DNA of 64,000 nt from Pedobacter glucosidilyticus DSM 23534 (GTDB taxonomy: Bacteria; Bacteroidota; Bacteroidia; Sphingobacteriales; Sphingobacteriaceae). Position numbers and translations under genes: made by a program. The notes beneath the pieces are model-generated. The model did no database searches, had not been told where the DNA came from, and saw only the letters and a list, made by a program, of their open reading frames with translations. The stretch covers positions 62,001-126,000 of the forward strand of contig NZ_AULF01000009.1 in NCBI RefSeq assembly GCF_000425145.1. Reading direction: 5' to 3'. The number at the start of each line of letters is the position of its first letter. The stretch's first letter is position 1. Below are positions 8,203 through 17,902 of this stretch, in pieces.

Positions 8203-10572
8203 ATGATTAAAAAAATTCTCCTCAGCTTCTTATGCTTTCAAACGGCTCAACTTTGCGCACAAGAGCAGCTAAAGGCCCAGCTATTTCCTCTTGCTGCTGT
8301 AAAATTAGAAGACGAACTCTTTCTTAAAGCACAACAAAATAATTTAAAGTATATATTGGCTTTAGAGCCAGATAGACTTTTAGCTCCATTTTTAAAAGAA
8401 GCCCAGCTTACGCCCAAAGCACCCATGTATGGCAATTGGGAAACCAGCGGACTCGGAGGGCAAACTGCTGGTCATTATCTTTCATCACTTGCCATGATGT
8501 ATGCCTCAACCAAAGAGCCAGAGTTGATAAAGCGGCTAAACTATATGATAGATGAGCTAGCTATATGCCAACAAAAAAATCCTGATGGATACCTTGGCGG
8601 GGTGCCTGATGGTTTAGCCATTTGGGCTGATGTAGCAAATGGAAAAATAGAAGTATCAAACTTTTCATTAAATAAAAAATGGGTGCCATGGTACAATTTA
8701 CACAAGCTTTATGCCGGCTTAATTGATGCTTATTTAATCAGCAATAACCAGAAAGCAAAACAAATACTCGTGAAACTGAGCGATTGGTGTTTAAATACTA
8801 TTGCCAATTTAAGTGATGAGCAGATGCAAAATATGTTGCGTTGCGAGCATGGCGGTATGAACGAGGTTTTAGCAGATGTAGCAGCCATCACTGGTGATGA
8901 TAAATATTTAGCGGCAGCCAAGCGCTTTTCGCATCAATTTATTCTACAACCCTTAATACAACAAAAAGATGCCCTCACCGGTCTTCATGCCAATACGCAA
9001 ATTCCAAAAGTAATTGGTTTTATGCGTATAGCAGAACTTACAAGTAACCAAAGCTGGAAAAATGCAGCTAAGTTTTTTTGGGAAAACGTAGTTTATCATA
9101 GAAGCGTAGCCATAGGAGGCAATAGCGTAAGAGAACATTTTAACAAAACCGATGATTTTTCTGAACTTATTCATCATAAAGATGGTCCAGAAACTTGCAA
9201 CAGTTATAACATGTTGAAATTAAGTAAGCAGCTGTTTCAAAATCATCCACAAGCAGCTTATATGGATTTTTATGAGAAAACCACCTATAACCATATACTA
9301 GCTTCGCAACACCCGCAACACGGAGGCTTGGTTTATTTAACCCCTATGCGGGCGCAACATTACAGAGTTTACTCTAAACCAGAGTTGGCTTTCTGGTGCT
9401 GCGTGGGTACAGGTATAGAAAACCATGCTAAATACGGCGAGTTGATTTATGCTTATCAGAAAAATGACATCTTTGTAAACCTATTCATAGCATCCACCCT
9501 AAACTGGAAAGAAAAAGGCCTGATTTTAAAACAGGAAACAAAATTTCCTTTTCAGGAATCTACAGCATTAACGCTTAAATTGGCAAAACCATCCTCATTT
9601 ACCTTATACATCAGAAAACCAGAGTGGTTAAAAAATGCTCAGATGAATATTTTAGTTAACCAAAAGACTGTAAAAGCCCAACTACAGGCAAATGGATATT
9701 ATGCTATCCAAAGAAACTGGAAAAATAATGATCAAGTAAAGCTTACCCTGCCCATGGCAACTCAAGCAGAGAAATTACCCGATCAATCTTCTTGGGTAGC
9801 TTTTAAACATGGTCCAGTAGTACTTGCTGCAGCTACCTCTTCTCAAGATTTGGTAGGTTTAGTTGCCGACGATTCCAGAAAAGGGCATATTGCTAACGGA
9901 CCAATCTATTCTGTTGCAGATGCTCCGGTTCTCATCACAACAGCTACAGATTTTAAACCCCAATTAGAAGTTATCGATAAAGAAAAACTTATTTTTAGTG
10001 CTTCCTCATACATTTATCAGGCTAAGTACAAAGACCTAAAATTGATTCCTTTTTTTAAGCTGCATGATGCTCGTTACATGCTGTATTGGCCGGTAAGTAA
10101 TCTCGAAAATGTAGAAGAAAATCGTAAGAAATGGCTGGCAGATGAGCAAAGAGTTTTACCATTAGAAACTGCCACGATAGATTTTGTGGCACCTGGCGAA
10201 CAACAGTCGGAAGTAGACCACGCTTTTGAAGGCGATCAAACAGAAAATGGATTATTTAGAGATAGGCGGTTTAGAGCCATAAAATCTTGGCTCTCCTATG
10301 AGCTTAAAAACGAGAACAAGCAGGCCAGAAAACTCCGTATTACGTATTACGGAGCCGATAAGGTAAACGGACTTCAAATTTTTATAAACGATAAGCTTTT
10401 GCAACAAGTTGTTTTAAATGGAGATAAAGGAGAAAAGTTTTTTGATGAAGAATACCCCATTCCTGATGATATACTTTCAAGCGTTGACGCTAAATCTTTA
10501 AAAGTGAAATTTGTAAATCAGGAAGCTACGCCAACAAAAATCTTTTTTATAAGACTTTTAAAAAACTTATAA
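8203..10572 (+). CDS. GH127 (DUF1680) beta-L-arabinofuranosidase family
   Basis: A 789-residue protein with a signal peptide (to ~residue 19). It has the (alpha/alpha)6 barrel of the DUF1680/GH127 family: PETCNSYN places Glu330 and Cys332, and FWCCVGTG at 397-404 places Cys399 and Cys400. Characterised GH127 enzymes use one Glu and three Cys to bind zinc, with a Cys as nucleophile, and this protein has the same set. The extra ~200 C-terminal residues suggest a further beta domain. Likely role: releasing beta-L-arabinofuranose from arabinogalactan- or extensin-type glycans. It follows the GH43 gene closely and probably shares its transcript. GH146-like specificities cannot be excluded. Confidence 0.85.
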   Translation: MIKKILLSFLCFQTAQLCAQEQLKAQLFPLAAVKLEDELFLKAQQNNLKYILALEPDRLLAPFLKEAQLTPKAPMYGNWETSGLGGQTAGHYLSSLAMMYASTKEPELIKRLNYMIDELAICQQKNPDGYLGGVPDGLAIWADVANGKIEVSNFSLNKKWVPWYNLHKLYAGLIDAYLISNNQKAKQILVKLSDWCLNTIANLSDEQMQNMLRCEHGGMNEVLADVAAITGDDKYLAAAKRFSHQFILQPLIQQKDALTGLHANTQIPKVIGFMRIAELTSNQSWKNAAKFFWENVVYHRSVAIGGNSVREHFNKTDDFSELIHHKDGPETCNSYNMLKLSKQLFQNHPQAAYMDFYEKTTYNHILASQHPQHGGLVYLTPMRAQHYRVYSKPELAFWCCVGTGIENHAKYGELIYAYQKNDIFVNLFIASTLNWKEKGLILKQETKFPFQESTALTLKLAKPSSFTLYIRKPEWLKNAQMNILVNQKTVKAQLQANGYYAIQRNWKNNDQVKLTLPMATQAEKLPDQSSWVAFKHGPVVLAAATSSQDLVGLVADDSRKGHIANGPIYSVADAPVLITTATDFKPQLEVIDKEKLIFSASSYIYQAKYKDLKLIPFFKLHDARYMLYWPVSNLENVEENRKKWLADEQRVLPLETATIDFVAPGEQQSEVDHAFEGDQTENGLFRDRRFRAIKSWLSYELKNENKQARKLRITYYGADKVNGLQIFINDKLLQQVVLNGDKGEKFFDEEYPIPDDILSSVDAKSLKVKFVNQEATPTKIFFIRLLKNL

Positions 10573-10649
10573 ATGATAAAATGATTTTTATGATTTACCT
10601 AACAATATTAACTTAGCAAATATTAGCTAACCATATACCAAACCGCAAC

Positions 10650-11963
10650 ATGAGGAATTCTATTCTTAAATTTAAAAACCTAACGTTTATCATATTAAGT
10701 TTTTTACTTGTTTTAACCGTACAGGCACAAACCAATACCACATCCAGCTTTACTTTAGTAGTTACCGCCGATAAACCTAACTGGATTTACCAATTGGGCG
10801 AGCAACCTAAATTTAAAATTACAGCCCTTCAAGACGGTAAGCAAGTTAAAAACATAAAAGTAAAGTACGAGCTTGGTCCAGAAAAAATGCCAGCTATTAA
10901 AAAGGACTCGCTAATTTTAACCAAAGGAGAAGCTTTTGTAAATGCCAATTCTTTAACAGCACCAGGTTTTTTAAGAATAACCGTTACGGCACAATCTGGA
11001 GATAAAATAGTTAAAAGTTTGGCTACAGCAGCTTTTGCTCCTGAAAGCATAAAACCTACCATTACTTTGCCTGATGATTTTAATACTTTTTGGGCAAATG
11101 CGATAAAGGAGTTAGATAAAGTGCCTTTTGATGCAAAATTAGAATTGCTAAAAGAACGTTCTACAGCCACAGTTGATGTTTACCAGCTCAATATCCAAAA
11201 CATAGGCACTTCCAGAATTTATGGTATTTTGTGTGTGCCAAAAAAAGAAGGAAAATATCCGGCCGTGTTAAAAGTACCGGGTGCTGGTGTAAGACCATAT
11301 AATGGCGATATTGCCCTGGCAGAAAAAGGTTTTATAACCTTAGAAATAGGTATACATGGTATCCCGGTTAACTTAAATGCAGGTGTTTATGATGATTTAA
11401 GAGCTGGTGCATTAGCAGGTTATCCTAGCTTTAATTTAGACAACAAAAACAGCTTTTATTATAAAAGAGTTTATTTAGGATGTATCAGAGCCTTAGATTA
11501 TTTAGCCAATCATCCAGCTTATGATGGTACTAACTTAGCTGTACAAGGTGGCAGCCAAGGTGGGGCATTATCTATTGTAACGGCAGCATTAGATAAAAGA
11601 ATTAAATATTTGGTGGCATTTTACCCAGCTTTAAGCGATGTTACAGGTTATTTATTTAATAGGGCAGGTGGCTGGCCACACTACTTCAATGCAACATCTG
11701 TAAACCTAAATAATACCAAAGCCAAGCTAGAAACTTGCCAGTATTATGATGTAGTAAATTTTGCTAAACAGTTAAAGGTTCCAGGCTTTTACAGCTGGGG
11801 ATTTAATGATGAAACCTGTCCGCCAACATCTATGTATGCAGCTTATAACAGCATTAGTGCGCCAAAAGAATTAGCTATTTACAAAGAGTCTGGACATAGA
11901 CAACTGCCCGAGCAAAAAGAACAAGCCACCAATTGGTTAATAGATAAGTTGAAAAAGCCTTAA
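10650..11963 (+). CDS. CE7-type acetyl xylan esterase / cephalosporin-C deacetylase family
   Basis: A 437-residue alpha/beta hydrolase with a signal peptide (ending VQA-Q, ~residue 26). An N-terminal beta domain (~28-130) precedes the CE7 fold. The nucleophile elbow GGSQGG is at 300-305 (Ser302). Asp387 in GFNDETCPP and His416 in ESGHRQL complete the triad. The family removes acetyl groups from xylo- and other oligosaccharides. It ends the CAZyme run; an inverted repeat and a new promoter lie before the next gene. Family assignment is firm; the acetylated substrate is unknown. Confidence 0.85.
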   Translation: MRNSILKFKNLTFIILSFLLVLTVQAQTNTTSSFTLVVTADKPNWIYQLGEQPKFKITALQDGKQVKNIKVKYELGPEKMPAIKKDSLILTKGEAFVNANSLTAPGFLRITVTAQSGDKIVKSLATAAFAPESIKPTITLPDDFNTFWANAIKELDKVPFDAKLELLKERSTATVDVYQLNIQNIGTSRIYGILCVPKKEGKYPAVLKVPGAGVRPYNGDIALAEKGFITLEIGIHGIPVNLNAGVYDDLRAGALAGYPSFNLDNKNSFYYKRVYLGCIRALDYLANHPAYDGTNLAVQGGSQGGALSIVTAALDKRIKYLVAFYPALSDVTGYLFNRAGGWPHYFNATSVNLNNTKAKLETCQYYDVVNFAKQLKVPGFYSWGFNDETCPPTSMYAAYNSISAPKELAIYKESGHRQLPEQKEQATNWLIDKLKKP

Positions 11964-11998
11964 TTGCGAAATTTAAAATAATCTTATACCCTTGTATT

Positions 11999-12020
11999 CA
12001 GAACTATTTATTTAGTTCTG
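11999..12020. promoter_or_regulatory. Perfect inverted repeat, candidate operator of the GntR regulator
   Basis: CAGAACTA, a 6-nt spacer, then TAGTTCTG: a perfect 8-bp-arm palindrome. It ends 1 bp before a TACATTTG -7 box (12022-12029) that matches the Bacteroidota TAnnTTTG consensus, so it occupies the -33 to spacer region and 38 bp remain to the start codon. A repressor bound there would block transcription, which suggests autoregulation. Confidence 0.5.
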
Positions 12021-12057
12021 TTACATTTGTATAAACACTCACTTATTTTGCTGATTA

Positions 12058-13089
12058 ATGCGTACCGATAATTTTTTTAAGCTCATCCAAATAGATGAAT
12101 ATTCTGCTACCCCAAAATACTTGCAGCTGTGCGACTCTATTGTAGAAGCCATAGAAAACGGAAAGCTTAAAAAAGGGGATGTTTTACCATCTATAAATGA
12201 GTTAAGTTATGCTTTAGATATTTCCAGAGATACAGCAGAAAAAGGATATAAGCATCTTAAAAAGCAAAACATCCTAGTATCAGTACCTGGTAAAGGCTAT
12301 TACATAGGACAAACAGATTTTAAAAAGAAAATCAGGGTGTTCTTGCTCTTCAATAAGCTATCAGCACATAAAAAAATTATTTACGATGCTTTTGTAGCCG
12401 CATTGGGTGAAGAGGCAAGTATTGATTTTTACATTTATAATAACGATTATACCATCTTTAAAAAGCTTATTCTAAGTAAAAGAAGCGATTATTCTCATTA
12501 TGTCATCATCCCACATTTTGTAGAAGGAGGTGATGATGCTTATCAAATTATCAATACCATACCAGCAGAAAAACTTATCCTATTAGACAAAAAATTAGAG
12601 GGTATAGTAGGTAATTATTCGGCAGTATATGAGAATTTCAGGCAGGATATTTACCAATCTCTCCATCAAGCTAAAAAAGAACTCTCTAAATACCACACAT
12701 TAAAGCTTATTTTTCCCGATAAAAGTTATTATCCAACAGAAATCATAGATGGTTTTAAACTTTTTTGTCAGCAATATGCCTTTAACCACCAAATCATTCA
12801 TGATATAGAATCAGAACCTATAGCAAAAGGTGAAGTTTATATCAATTTGATGGAGCATGATTTGGTTACTTTGATAGAAAAAATACTTTCTTTAAATTTT
12901 GAATTGGGTAAAGAGGTTGGCATCATCTCCTATAATGAGACACCATTAAAAAAATTATTGCTAAACGGAATTACCACCATTTCAACTGATTTTAAACTCA
13001 TGGGAACCATCGCAGCAGAGATGATAAAGAATCAAATTTCGGCACATCGCGAAATTCCATTTGCACTTACTTTAAGAGCCTCTTTATAA
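12058..13089 (+). CDS. GntR-family regulator of the rhamnose genes (LacI-type sensor domain)
   Basis: A 343-residue cytoplasmic regulator. Residues 1-~75 are a GntR winged helix (KYLQLCDSIVEAIENGKLKKGD, PSINELS, SRDTAEKGY, PGKGYYI). The remainder resembles a periplasmic-binding-protein/LacI-type ligand domain, a combination common in Bacteroidota sugar regulators. It sits directly upstream of and co-oriented with rhaT, rhaEW, rhaI and rhaB. In Bacteroidota a GntR-type RhaR often controls these genes, so rhamnose or a pathway intermediate is the likely effector; this is inference from context. An 8-bp-arm palindrome overlaps its own promoter. Confidence 0.8.
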   Translation: MRTDNFFKLIQIDEYSATPKYLQLCDSIVEAIENGKLKKGDVLPSINELSYALDISRDTAEKGYKHLKKQNILVSVPGKGYYIGQTDFKKKIRVFLLFNKLSAHKKIIYDAFVAALGEEASIDFYIYNNDYTIFKKLILSKRSDYSHYVIIPHFVEGGDDAYQIINTIPAEKLILLDKKLEGIVGNYSAVYENFRQDIYQSLHQAKKELSKYHTLKLIFPDKSYYPTEIIDGFKLFCQQYAFNHQIIHDIESEPIAKGEVYINLMEHDLVTLIEKILSLNFELGKEVGIISYNETPLKKLLLNGITTISTDFKLMGTIAAEMIKNQISAHREIPFALTLRASL

Positions 13090-13167
13090 AGAGCACATGA
13101 TGGTGCATGACAGTTTAACTAAGCTTGGTGCATATTTTAGCGCTACCAATAAGTTAAACGAATTTAC

Positions 13168-14247
13168 ATGCAAGCATTACTAGGCGTTATTTTTCATTTT
13201 ATCGGGGGCTTTGCTTCGGGTAGTTTCTACATTCCTTACAAAAAAGTTAAAGGTTGGTCTTGGGAAAGTTATTGGATAGTAGGCGGGATATTTTCTTGGC
13301 TAATTGTACCTCCTCTAGCAGCTTATTTAACCATACCAGATTTTACTGCAATTATTGCCGCTACTGATGGTGACATTTTGGGCTTAACTTACTTTTTTGG
13401 TGTTTTATGGGGAATAGGTGGCCTAACCTATGGTTTAGGAGTAAGGTATTTAGGTGTTTCTTTAGGGAGTTCAATCATTTTAGGTTTATGCTCTGTTTTT
13501 GGAGCTTTAATTCCTTCTTTTTATTATGATTTATACCCTAGTCCGGGTAAAGATTCTTTTACAGATTTAATAAACAACACTTGGGGTCAAATGGTGCTAT
13601 TAGGTATTCTGGTATGTATCATCGGAATTATCATCTGCGGAAAAGCAGGTATGATGAAGGAAAAAGATTTAAACGCCACAGAAAAGGACACTGCTAACAA
13701 TGAGTTTAAAATAGGTTTAGGACTTTTTGTAGCCATAGTTTCTGGTGTTTTGAGTGCATGTTTTGCTTTCGGTATTGATGCAGGTAAAGATATGGCCTCT
13801 ACCGCGAACGAGGTATGGAAAGCTAATAACCCCAACCAAGGCGAGTTCTTGTTTCAAAACAATGTAACTTATGTTGTTATTCTCTTAGGTGGTTTAACTA
13901 CCAATTTTATTTGGTGCATGCTGCTAAATATCCGTAACAAAACTTTCGGAGATTATACCAACACAAGCACACCACTTTTAAAAAACTATATCTTTTCTGC
14001 CTTAGCGGGCACAACATGGTTTCTGCAATTTTTCTTCTACGGTATGGGCGAAAGTAAATTAGGAAATGGCCCAAGTTCGTGGATATTACACATGGCATTT
14101 ATCATTCTTATAGCCAACCTTTGGGGTTTAATACTTAAAGAATGGAAAGGTGTAAAAAGTAAAACCTTCACTACAGTAATAGTAGGTATTCTCTTTATTA
14201 TCCTTTCTATTTTAATTGTAGGCTACGGAAACTCAATCAAATCATAA
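13168..14247 (+). CDS. rhaT: L-rhamnose/proton symporter RhaT
   Basis: A 359-residue inner-membrane protein with ten hydrophobic segments, typical of the RhaT family. The N-terminal FHFIGGFASGSFYIPYKKVKGWSWESYW and the glycine-rich GVLWGIGGLTYGLGVRYLGVSLG segment are recognisable. It should import L-rhamnose with H+. It starts 78 bp after the regulator; that gap has two GGTGCAT copies (13104-13110 and 13126-13132) and no strong promoter box. The aldolase/dehydrogenase gene begins 20 bp after its end, so they are probably co-transcribed. Confidence 0.88.
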   Translation: MQALLGVIFHFIGGFASGSFYIPYKKVKGWSWESYWIVGGIFSWLIVPPLAAYLTIPDFTAIIAATDGDILGLTYFFGVLWGIGGLTYGLGVRYLGVSLGSSIILGLCSVFGALIPSFYYDLYPSPGKDSFTDLINNTWGQMVLLGILVCIIGIIICGKAGMMKEKDLNATEKDTANNEFKIGLGLFVAIVSGVLSACFAFGIDAGKDMASTANEVWKANNPNQGEFLFQNNVTYVVILLGGLTTNFIWCMLLNIRNKTFGDYTNTSTPLLKNYIFSALAGTTWFLQFFFYGMGESKLGNGPSSWILHMAFIILIANLWGLILKEWKGVKSKTFTTVIVGILFIILSILIVGYGNSIKS

Positions 14248-14267
14248 ACAATAAAAACCAAAATAAG

Positions 14268-16388
14268 ATGTCTTTTGATACAAAGCAATTTAAACATGTA
14301 AGCTATTTATGGGATGAGGCAGAAGCAGCAAAACTTGCCGGTGATGAAGTAGCTTTATTAATTTATCGTTCAAATTTATTAGGTGCAGATTTAAGATTAA
14401 CCAACTATGGTGGTGGAAACACATCTTGCAAAGTCATAGCAAAAGATCCTTTAACAGGTGCAGATACAGAAATCATGTGGATCAAAGGCTCTGGTGGCGA
14501 TATAGGTACCCTCAAGAAAAGTGGCTTGGCAGCGCTATACGTAGACCGCTTGCGCAATTTAAAAAATATATACCGTGGGGTAGCCTATGAAGACGAGATG
14601 GTTGAACTTTTTAACCACTGTATTTACGATTTAGCTTCTAAAGCACCATCTATTGATACACCTTTACATGGTTTTTTACCATTTAAACATATAGACCATT
14701 TACATCCTGATGCAGCTATCGCTATAGCAGCAGCAAAAGATGGTAAAAAAATTACTCAAGAATTATTCAACGGAGAAATTGGTTGGGTTGAGTGGAAAAA
14801 ACCAGGTTTCGAGCTAGGCTTACAGTTAAAGCAATGTTTAGATGAAAACCCTAGTATTAAAGGTATTATGCTGGGCTCGCATGGTTTATTTACTTGGGGA
14901 GATACAGCTTACGAAAGCTACATCAATACCTTAGAGGTGATAGAGAAATGTGCGGAATACCTAGAGCAAAATTATGGTAAAAAAGGACCTGTTTTTGGTG
15001 GACAAAAAATACAAAGTCTTCCAGAAGACCAACGTAAGAAACAAGCTGCTGCTTTAGCACCTATTTTACGTGGTTTTTGCTCAAGCGAAAGAAGCATGAT
15101 TGGGCATTTTACTGATGATGCTAGAGTACTCGAGTTTATCAATTCTCATGATTTAGATAGGTTAGCACCACTAGGAACCAGTTGTCCAGACCACTTCCTA
15201 AGAACTAAAATTAGTCCTTTAGTATTAGACTTAAAGCCAGAGCAAGATTTATCAGACGTAAAAGCTATAAAAGAGCAATTAGCACCAGCATTTGAGGCTT
15301 ACCGTAAAATGTATACCAATTATTACGAGACCTGCAAGCATGATAATAGCCCGGCTATAAGAGATGCTAATCCGGTAATTATTTTATACCCAGGTGTAGG
15401 TTTATTCTCTTTCTCAAAAGATAAACAAACTACCCGTGTAGCGGCAGAATTTTATATCAATGCTATTAATGTGATGAAAGGTGCTGAAGCTATTTCAGAA
15501 TATACCTCATTACCAAGACAAGAGGCTTTTGATATTGAGTACTGGTTGCTAGAAGAAGCTAAATTACAACGTATGCCTAAGCCAAAGGCTTTATCCGGGC
15601 GTATTGCTTTAATTACAGGTAGTGCCGGTGGTATAGGTAAAGCTATTGCAAAGAAATTTGTAGAAGAAGGCGCTGTAGTTATTTTAAACGATATGAATGC
15701 AGAGCGTTTAGCTGGTGCTGGCGAAGAGTTTAAAAAGCTTTATGGTAAAGATGCTTATACCACAGCAGTTTTAGATGTTACCAATGATAGCCAAATACAA
15801 GAAGCTTTAGAAGTAGCTGCTTTGGCTTTTGGCGGGGTAGATTTAATTGTAAATAATGCTGGTTTATCTATCTCAAAATCTATAGAAGACCATACCGATA
15901 AAGATTGGGATTTACTTTACGATGTATTGGTAAAAGGCCAATTTAAAATTACCCAAGCAGGTGTAGCAATCATGCGTAAGCAAAATATTGGTGGCGATAT
16001 CATCAATATTGTGAGCAAAAACGCTTTAGTTTCTGGTCCAAATAATGCTGGTTATGGTTCTGCAAAAGCAGCGCAATTACATTTAAGCAGATTAAATGCT
16101 GCAGAATTAGGTGCTGATAAAATCCGTGTAAACGTGGTTAACCCTGATGCTGTAATCTCTGATAGTAATATCTGGGCTGGTGGCTGGGCAGAAGGCAGAG
16201 CAAAAGCTTATGGCGTTAAAGTAGAAGAACTGCCTGCTTACTATGCAAAACGTACTTTATTGAACGAGATTATTTTACCAGAAGATATTGCTAATGCTTG
16301 TTTCGCATTTGCTGGTGGTTTATTAAATAAATCAACCGGTAATGTGCTAAATGTTGATGGTGGTGTTGCCATGGCATTTGTAAGATAA
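14268..16388 (+). CDS. rhaEW: Bifunctional rhamnulose-1-phosphate aldolase / L-lactaldehyde dehydrogenase
   Basis: A 706-residue two-domain enzyme. Residues ~20-420 are a class II aldolase-like domain (NYGGGNTSCK, WIKGSGGDIG, PLHGFLPFKHIDHLHPDAAIAIAAA, GSHGLFTWG). Residues ~435-706 are a short-chain dehydrogenase, with the TGSAGGIGKA nucleotide-binding motif, NNAG and a GYGSAK catalytic Tyr-Lys pair. It should split L-rhamnulose-1-phosphate into dihydroxyacetone phosphate and lactaldehyde and oxidise the latter. This fusion is the usual rhamnose solution in Bacteroidota. It is followed by a hairpin terminator before rhaI, which may lower expression of the distal genes. Confidence 0.88.
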   Translation: MSFDTKQFKHVSYLWDEAEAAKLAGDEVALLIYRSNLLGADLRLTNYGGGNTSCKVIAKDPLTGADTEIMWIKGSGGDIGTLKKSGLAALYVDRLRNLKNIYRGVAYEDEMVELFNHCIYDLASKAPSIDTPLHGFLPFKHIDHLHPDAAIAIAAAKDGKKITQELFNGEIGWVEWKKPGFELGLQLKQCLDENPSIKGIMLGSHGLFTWGDTAYESYINTLEVIEKCAEYLEQNYGKKGPVFGGQKIQSLPEDQRKKQAAALAPILRGFCSSERSMIGHFTDDARVLEFINSHDLDRLAPLGTSCPDHFLRTKISPLVLDLKPEQDLSDVKAIKEQLAPAFEAYRKMYTNYYETCKHDNSPAIRDANPVIILYPGVGLFSFSKDKQTTRVAAEFYINAINVMKGAEAISEYTSLPRQEAFDIEYWLLEEAKLQRMPKPKALSGRIALITGSAGGIGKAIAKKFVEEGAVVILNDMNAERLAGAGEEFKKLYGKDAYTTAVLDVTNDSQIQEALEVAALAFGGVDLIVNNAGLSISKSIEDHTDKDWDLLYDVLVKGQFKITQAGVAIMRKQNIGGDIINIVSKNALVSGPNNAGYGSAKAAQLHLSRLNAAELGADKIRVNVVNPDAVISDSNIWAGGWAEGRAKAYGVKVEELPAYYAKRTLLNEIILPEDIANACFAFAGGLLNKSTGNVLNVDGGVAMAFVR

Positions 16389-16405
16389 AAAGCAGCAATG
16401 AAAAT

Positions 16406-16449
16406 ACCGATTAAGAACAATTGCTACGGTTTCTTAATCGGTTATTTTT
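16406..16449 (+). terminator. Terminator-like hairpin between rhaEW and rhaI
   Basis: Perfect 12-bp arms, ACCGATTAAGAA (16406-16417) and TTCTTAATCGGT (16431-16442), followed by TATTTTT. It lies inside the rhamnose cluster, so it may attenuate rather than end transcription, or rhaI may have its own promoter. Confidence 0.7.
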
Positions 16450-16479
16450 GATTATATTAATAAAAAACCAATTACAACC

Positions 16480-17754
16480 ATGTTGATAGAAAAAAGTCAT
16501 ATAGACCAACATAATAGCGATCATCAAGCGTCACATCAAAAAAGGTTTGATTTCATTAAATCAGAAATTCCTCAAGTAGAGGCTGTTATCCAAAAATTAA
16601 TTGATTTCCAAATAGCTATCCCTAGTTGGGCTTTAGGTACAGGTGGTACGCGTTTCGGCAGATTTTCTGGTGGTGGCGAGCCTCGTAACCTAGAAGAAAA
16701 AATTGCTGATATTGGCTTGTTGCATACATTAAACCAATCTAGTGGTGCTATATCTTTACATATTCCTTGGGATATCCCTCAAGATTATGACGCTATAAAA
16801 AATCTTACGGCAAGTCATGGTTTACGTTTTGATGCTATGAACTCTAATACCTTTCAAGATCAAAAAGGACAAGAGTTGAGCTATAAATTTGGTTCATTAC
16901 AGCATGTAAACAAAGCGGTAAGACAACAAGCTATAGCACATAATATCGAAGTTATTCAACAAGGTTTAGCATTAGGTTCAGATTCTTTAACCGTTTGGCT
17001 AGCAGATGGTTCTTGCTTTCCTGGGCAATTAAACTTCAGAAAAGCTTTCCAAAATACTTTAGAAAGCTTGCAGGAAATATATGCTGCCTTACCAAAAGAC
17101 TGGAAAATGTTTGTAGAGTATAAAGCTTTCGAACCAAATTTCTATTCGATGACCGTTGGCGATTGGGGACAGTCTTTATTATTTGCCAATAAACTAGGCC
17201 CTCAAGCTTATACTTTGGTAGATTTAGGTCATCATTTACCAAATGCCAATATAGAGCAAATAGTTTCTTTATTATTGATGGAAGGTAAACTAGGCGGTTT
17301 CCATTTTAACGATTCTAAATATGGCGATGACGATTTAACCGCAGGAAGCTTAAAACCATATCAGTTATTCTTAATATTTAACGAATTGGTAGAAGGTATG
17401 GATGCAAAAAATATGAACCACGCCAAAGATTTAGGTTGGATGATTGATGCATCGCACAACGTAAAAGATCCGTTAGAAGATTTATTACAATCTGTTGAAG
17501 CTATCATGATTGCCTATACACAAGCTTTATTGGTTGATAGAACAGCTTTACAAAAAGCTCAAGAAGAAAACGATACGGTTAAATGTCAGGAAATATTACA
17601 AAATGTTTTCCGTACCGATGTTAGAGCAATTGTAGCAGAAGCTCGTTTACGTTCTGGTGCAGCTTTAGATCCGGTAGCAGCTTACAGAAAATTAGCCGTA
17701 AGACAAGAACTTATAAAAGAAAGAGGAGCTGTAACGGTAGCAACCGGACTTTAA
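16480..17754 (+). CDS. rhaI: L-rhamnose isomerase (alternative RhaI type)
   Basis: A 424-residue TIM-barrel isomerase converting L-rhamnose to L-rhamnulose. Recognisable segments are PSWALGTGGTRFGRF (~49-63), HIPWDIPQDY (~99-108), WLADGS (~173-178), KMFVEYKAFEPNFY (~209-222), LVDLGHHLPNANIEQ and GGFHFNDSKYGDDDLTAG, which supply the metal- and sugar-binding Glu, Asp and His residues. This is the sugar-isomerase type used in Bacteroidota rather than the E. coli RhaA type. It lies between the aldolase and kinase genes as the pathway requires. The spacing from rhaEW (91 bp with a hairpin) suggests partly independent expression. Confidence 0.85.
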   Translation: MLIEKSHIDQHNSDHQASHQKRFDFIKSEIPQVEAVIQKLIDFQIAIPSWALGTGGTRFGRFSGGGEPRNLEEKIADIGLLHTLNQSSGAISLHIPWDIPQDYDAIKNLTASHGLRFDAMNSNTFQDQKGQELSYKFGSLQHVNKAVRQQAIAHNIEVIQQGLALGSDSLTVWLADGSCFPGQLNFRKAFQNTLESLQEIYAALPKDWKMFVEYKAFEPNFYSMTVGDWGQSLLFANKLGPQAYTLVDLGHHLPNANIEQIVSLLLMEGKLGGFHFNDSKYGDDDLTAGSLKPYQLFLIFNELVEGMDAKNMNHAKDLGWMIDASHNVKDPLEDLLQSVEAIMIAYTQALLVDRTALQKAQEENDTVKCQEILQNVFRTDVRAIVAEARLRSGAALDPVAAYRKLAVRQELIKERGAVTVATGL

Positions 17755-17796
17755 TATTTTAGATTTTAGAATTACAATTTTAGATTGATTTCTGAA

Positions 17797-17900
17797 GAAT
17801 TTAGAGTTTAAATGACGATTTATATTGAAGATTTTAAACTCTAAACTTTTCACTTTCAACTTAATACTTTCAACCTTTAACTTAATACTTTCAACTTAAA
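17797..17900. repeat. Inverted repeat and tandem CTTTCAACTTAATA repeats before rhaB
   Basis: The 148-bp gap before rhaB contains 13-bp arms TTTAGAGTTTAAA (17800-17812) and TTTAAACTCTAAA (17833-17845), then two to three tandem copies of an ACTTTCAACTTAAT-like unit reaching to the start codon. There is no T-run after the hairpin, so a regulatory or mRNA-stability role is as likely as termination. Confidence 0.6.
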
Positions 17901-17902
17901 AA

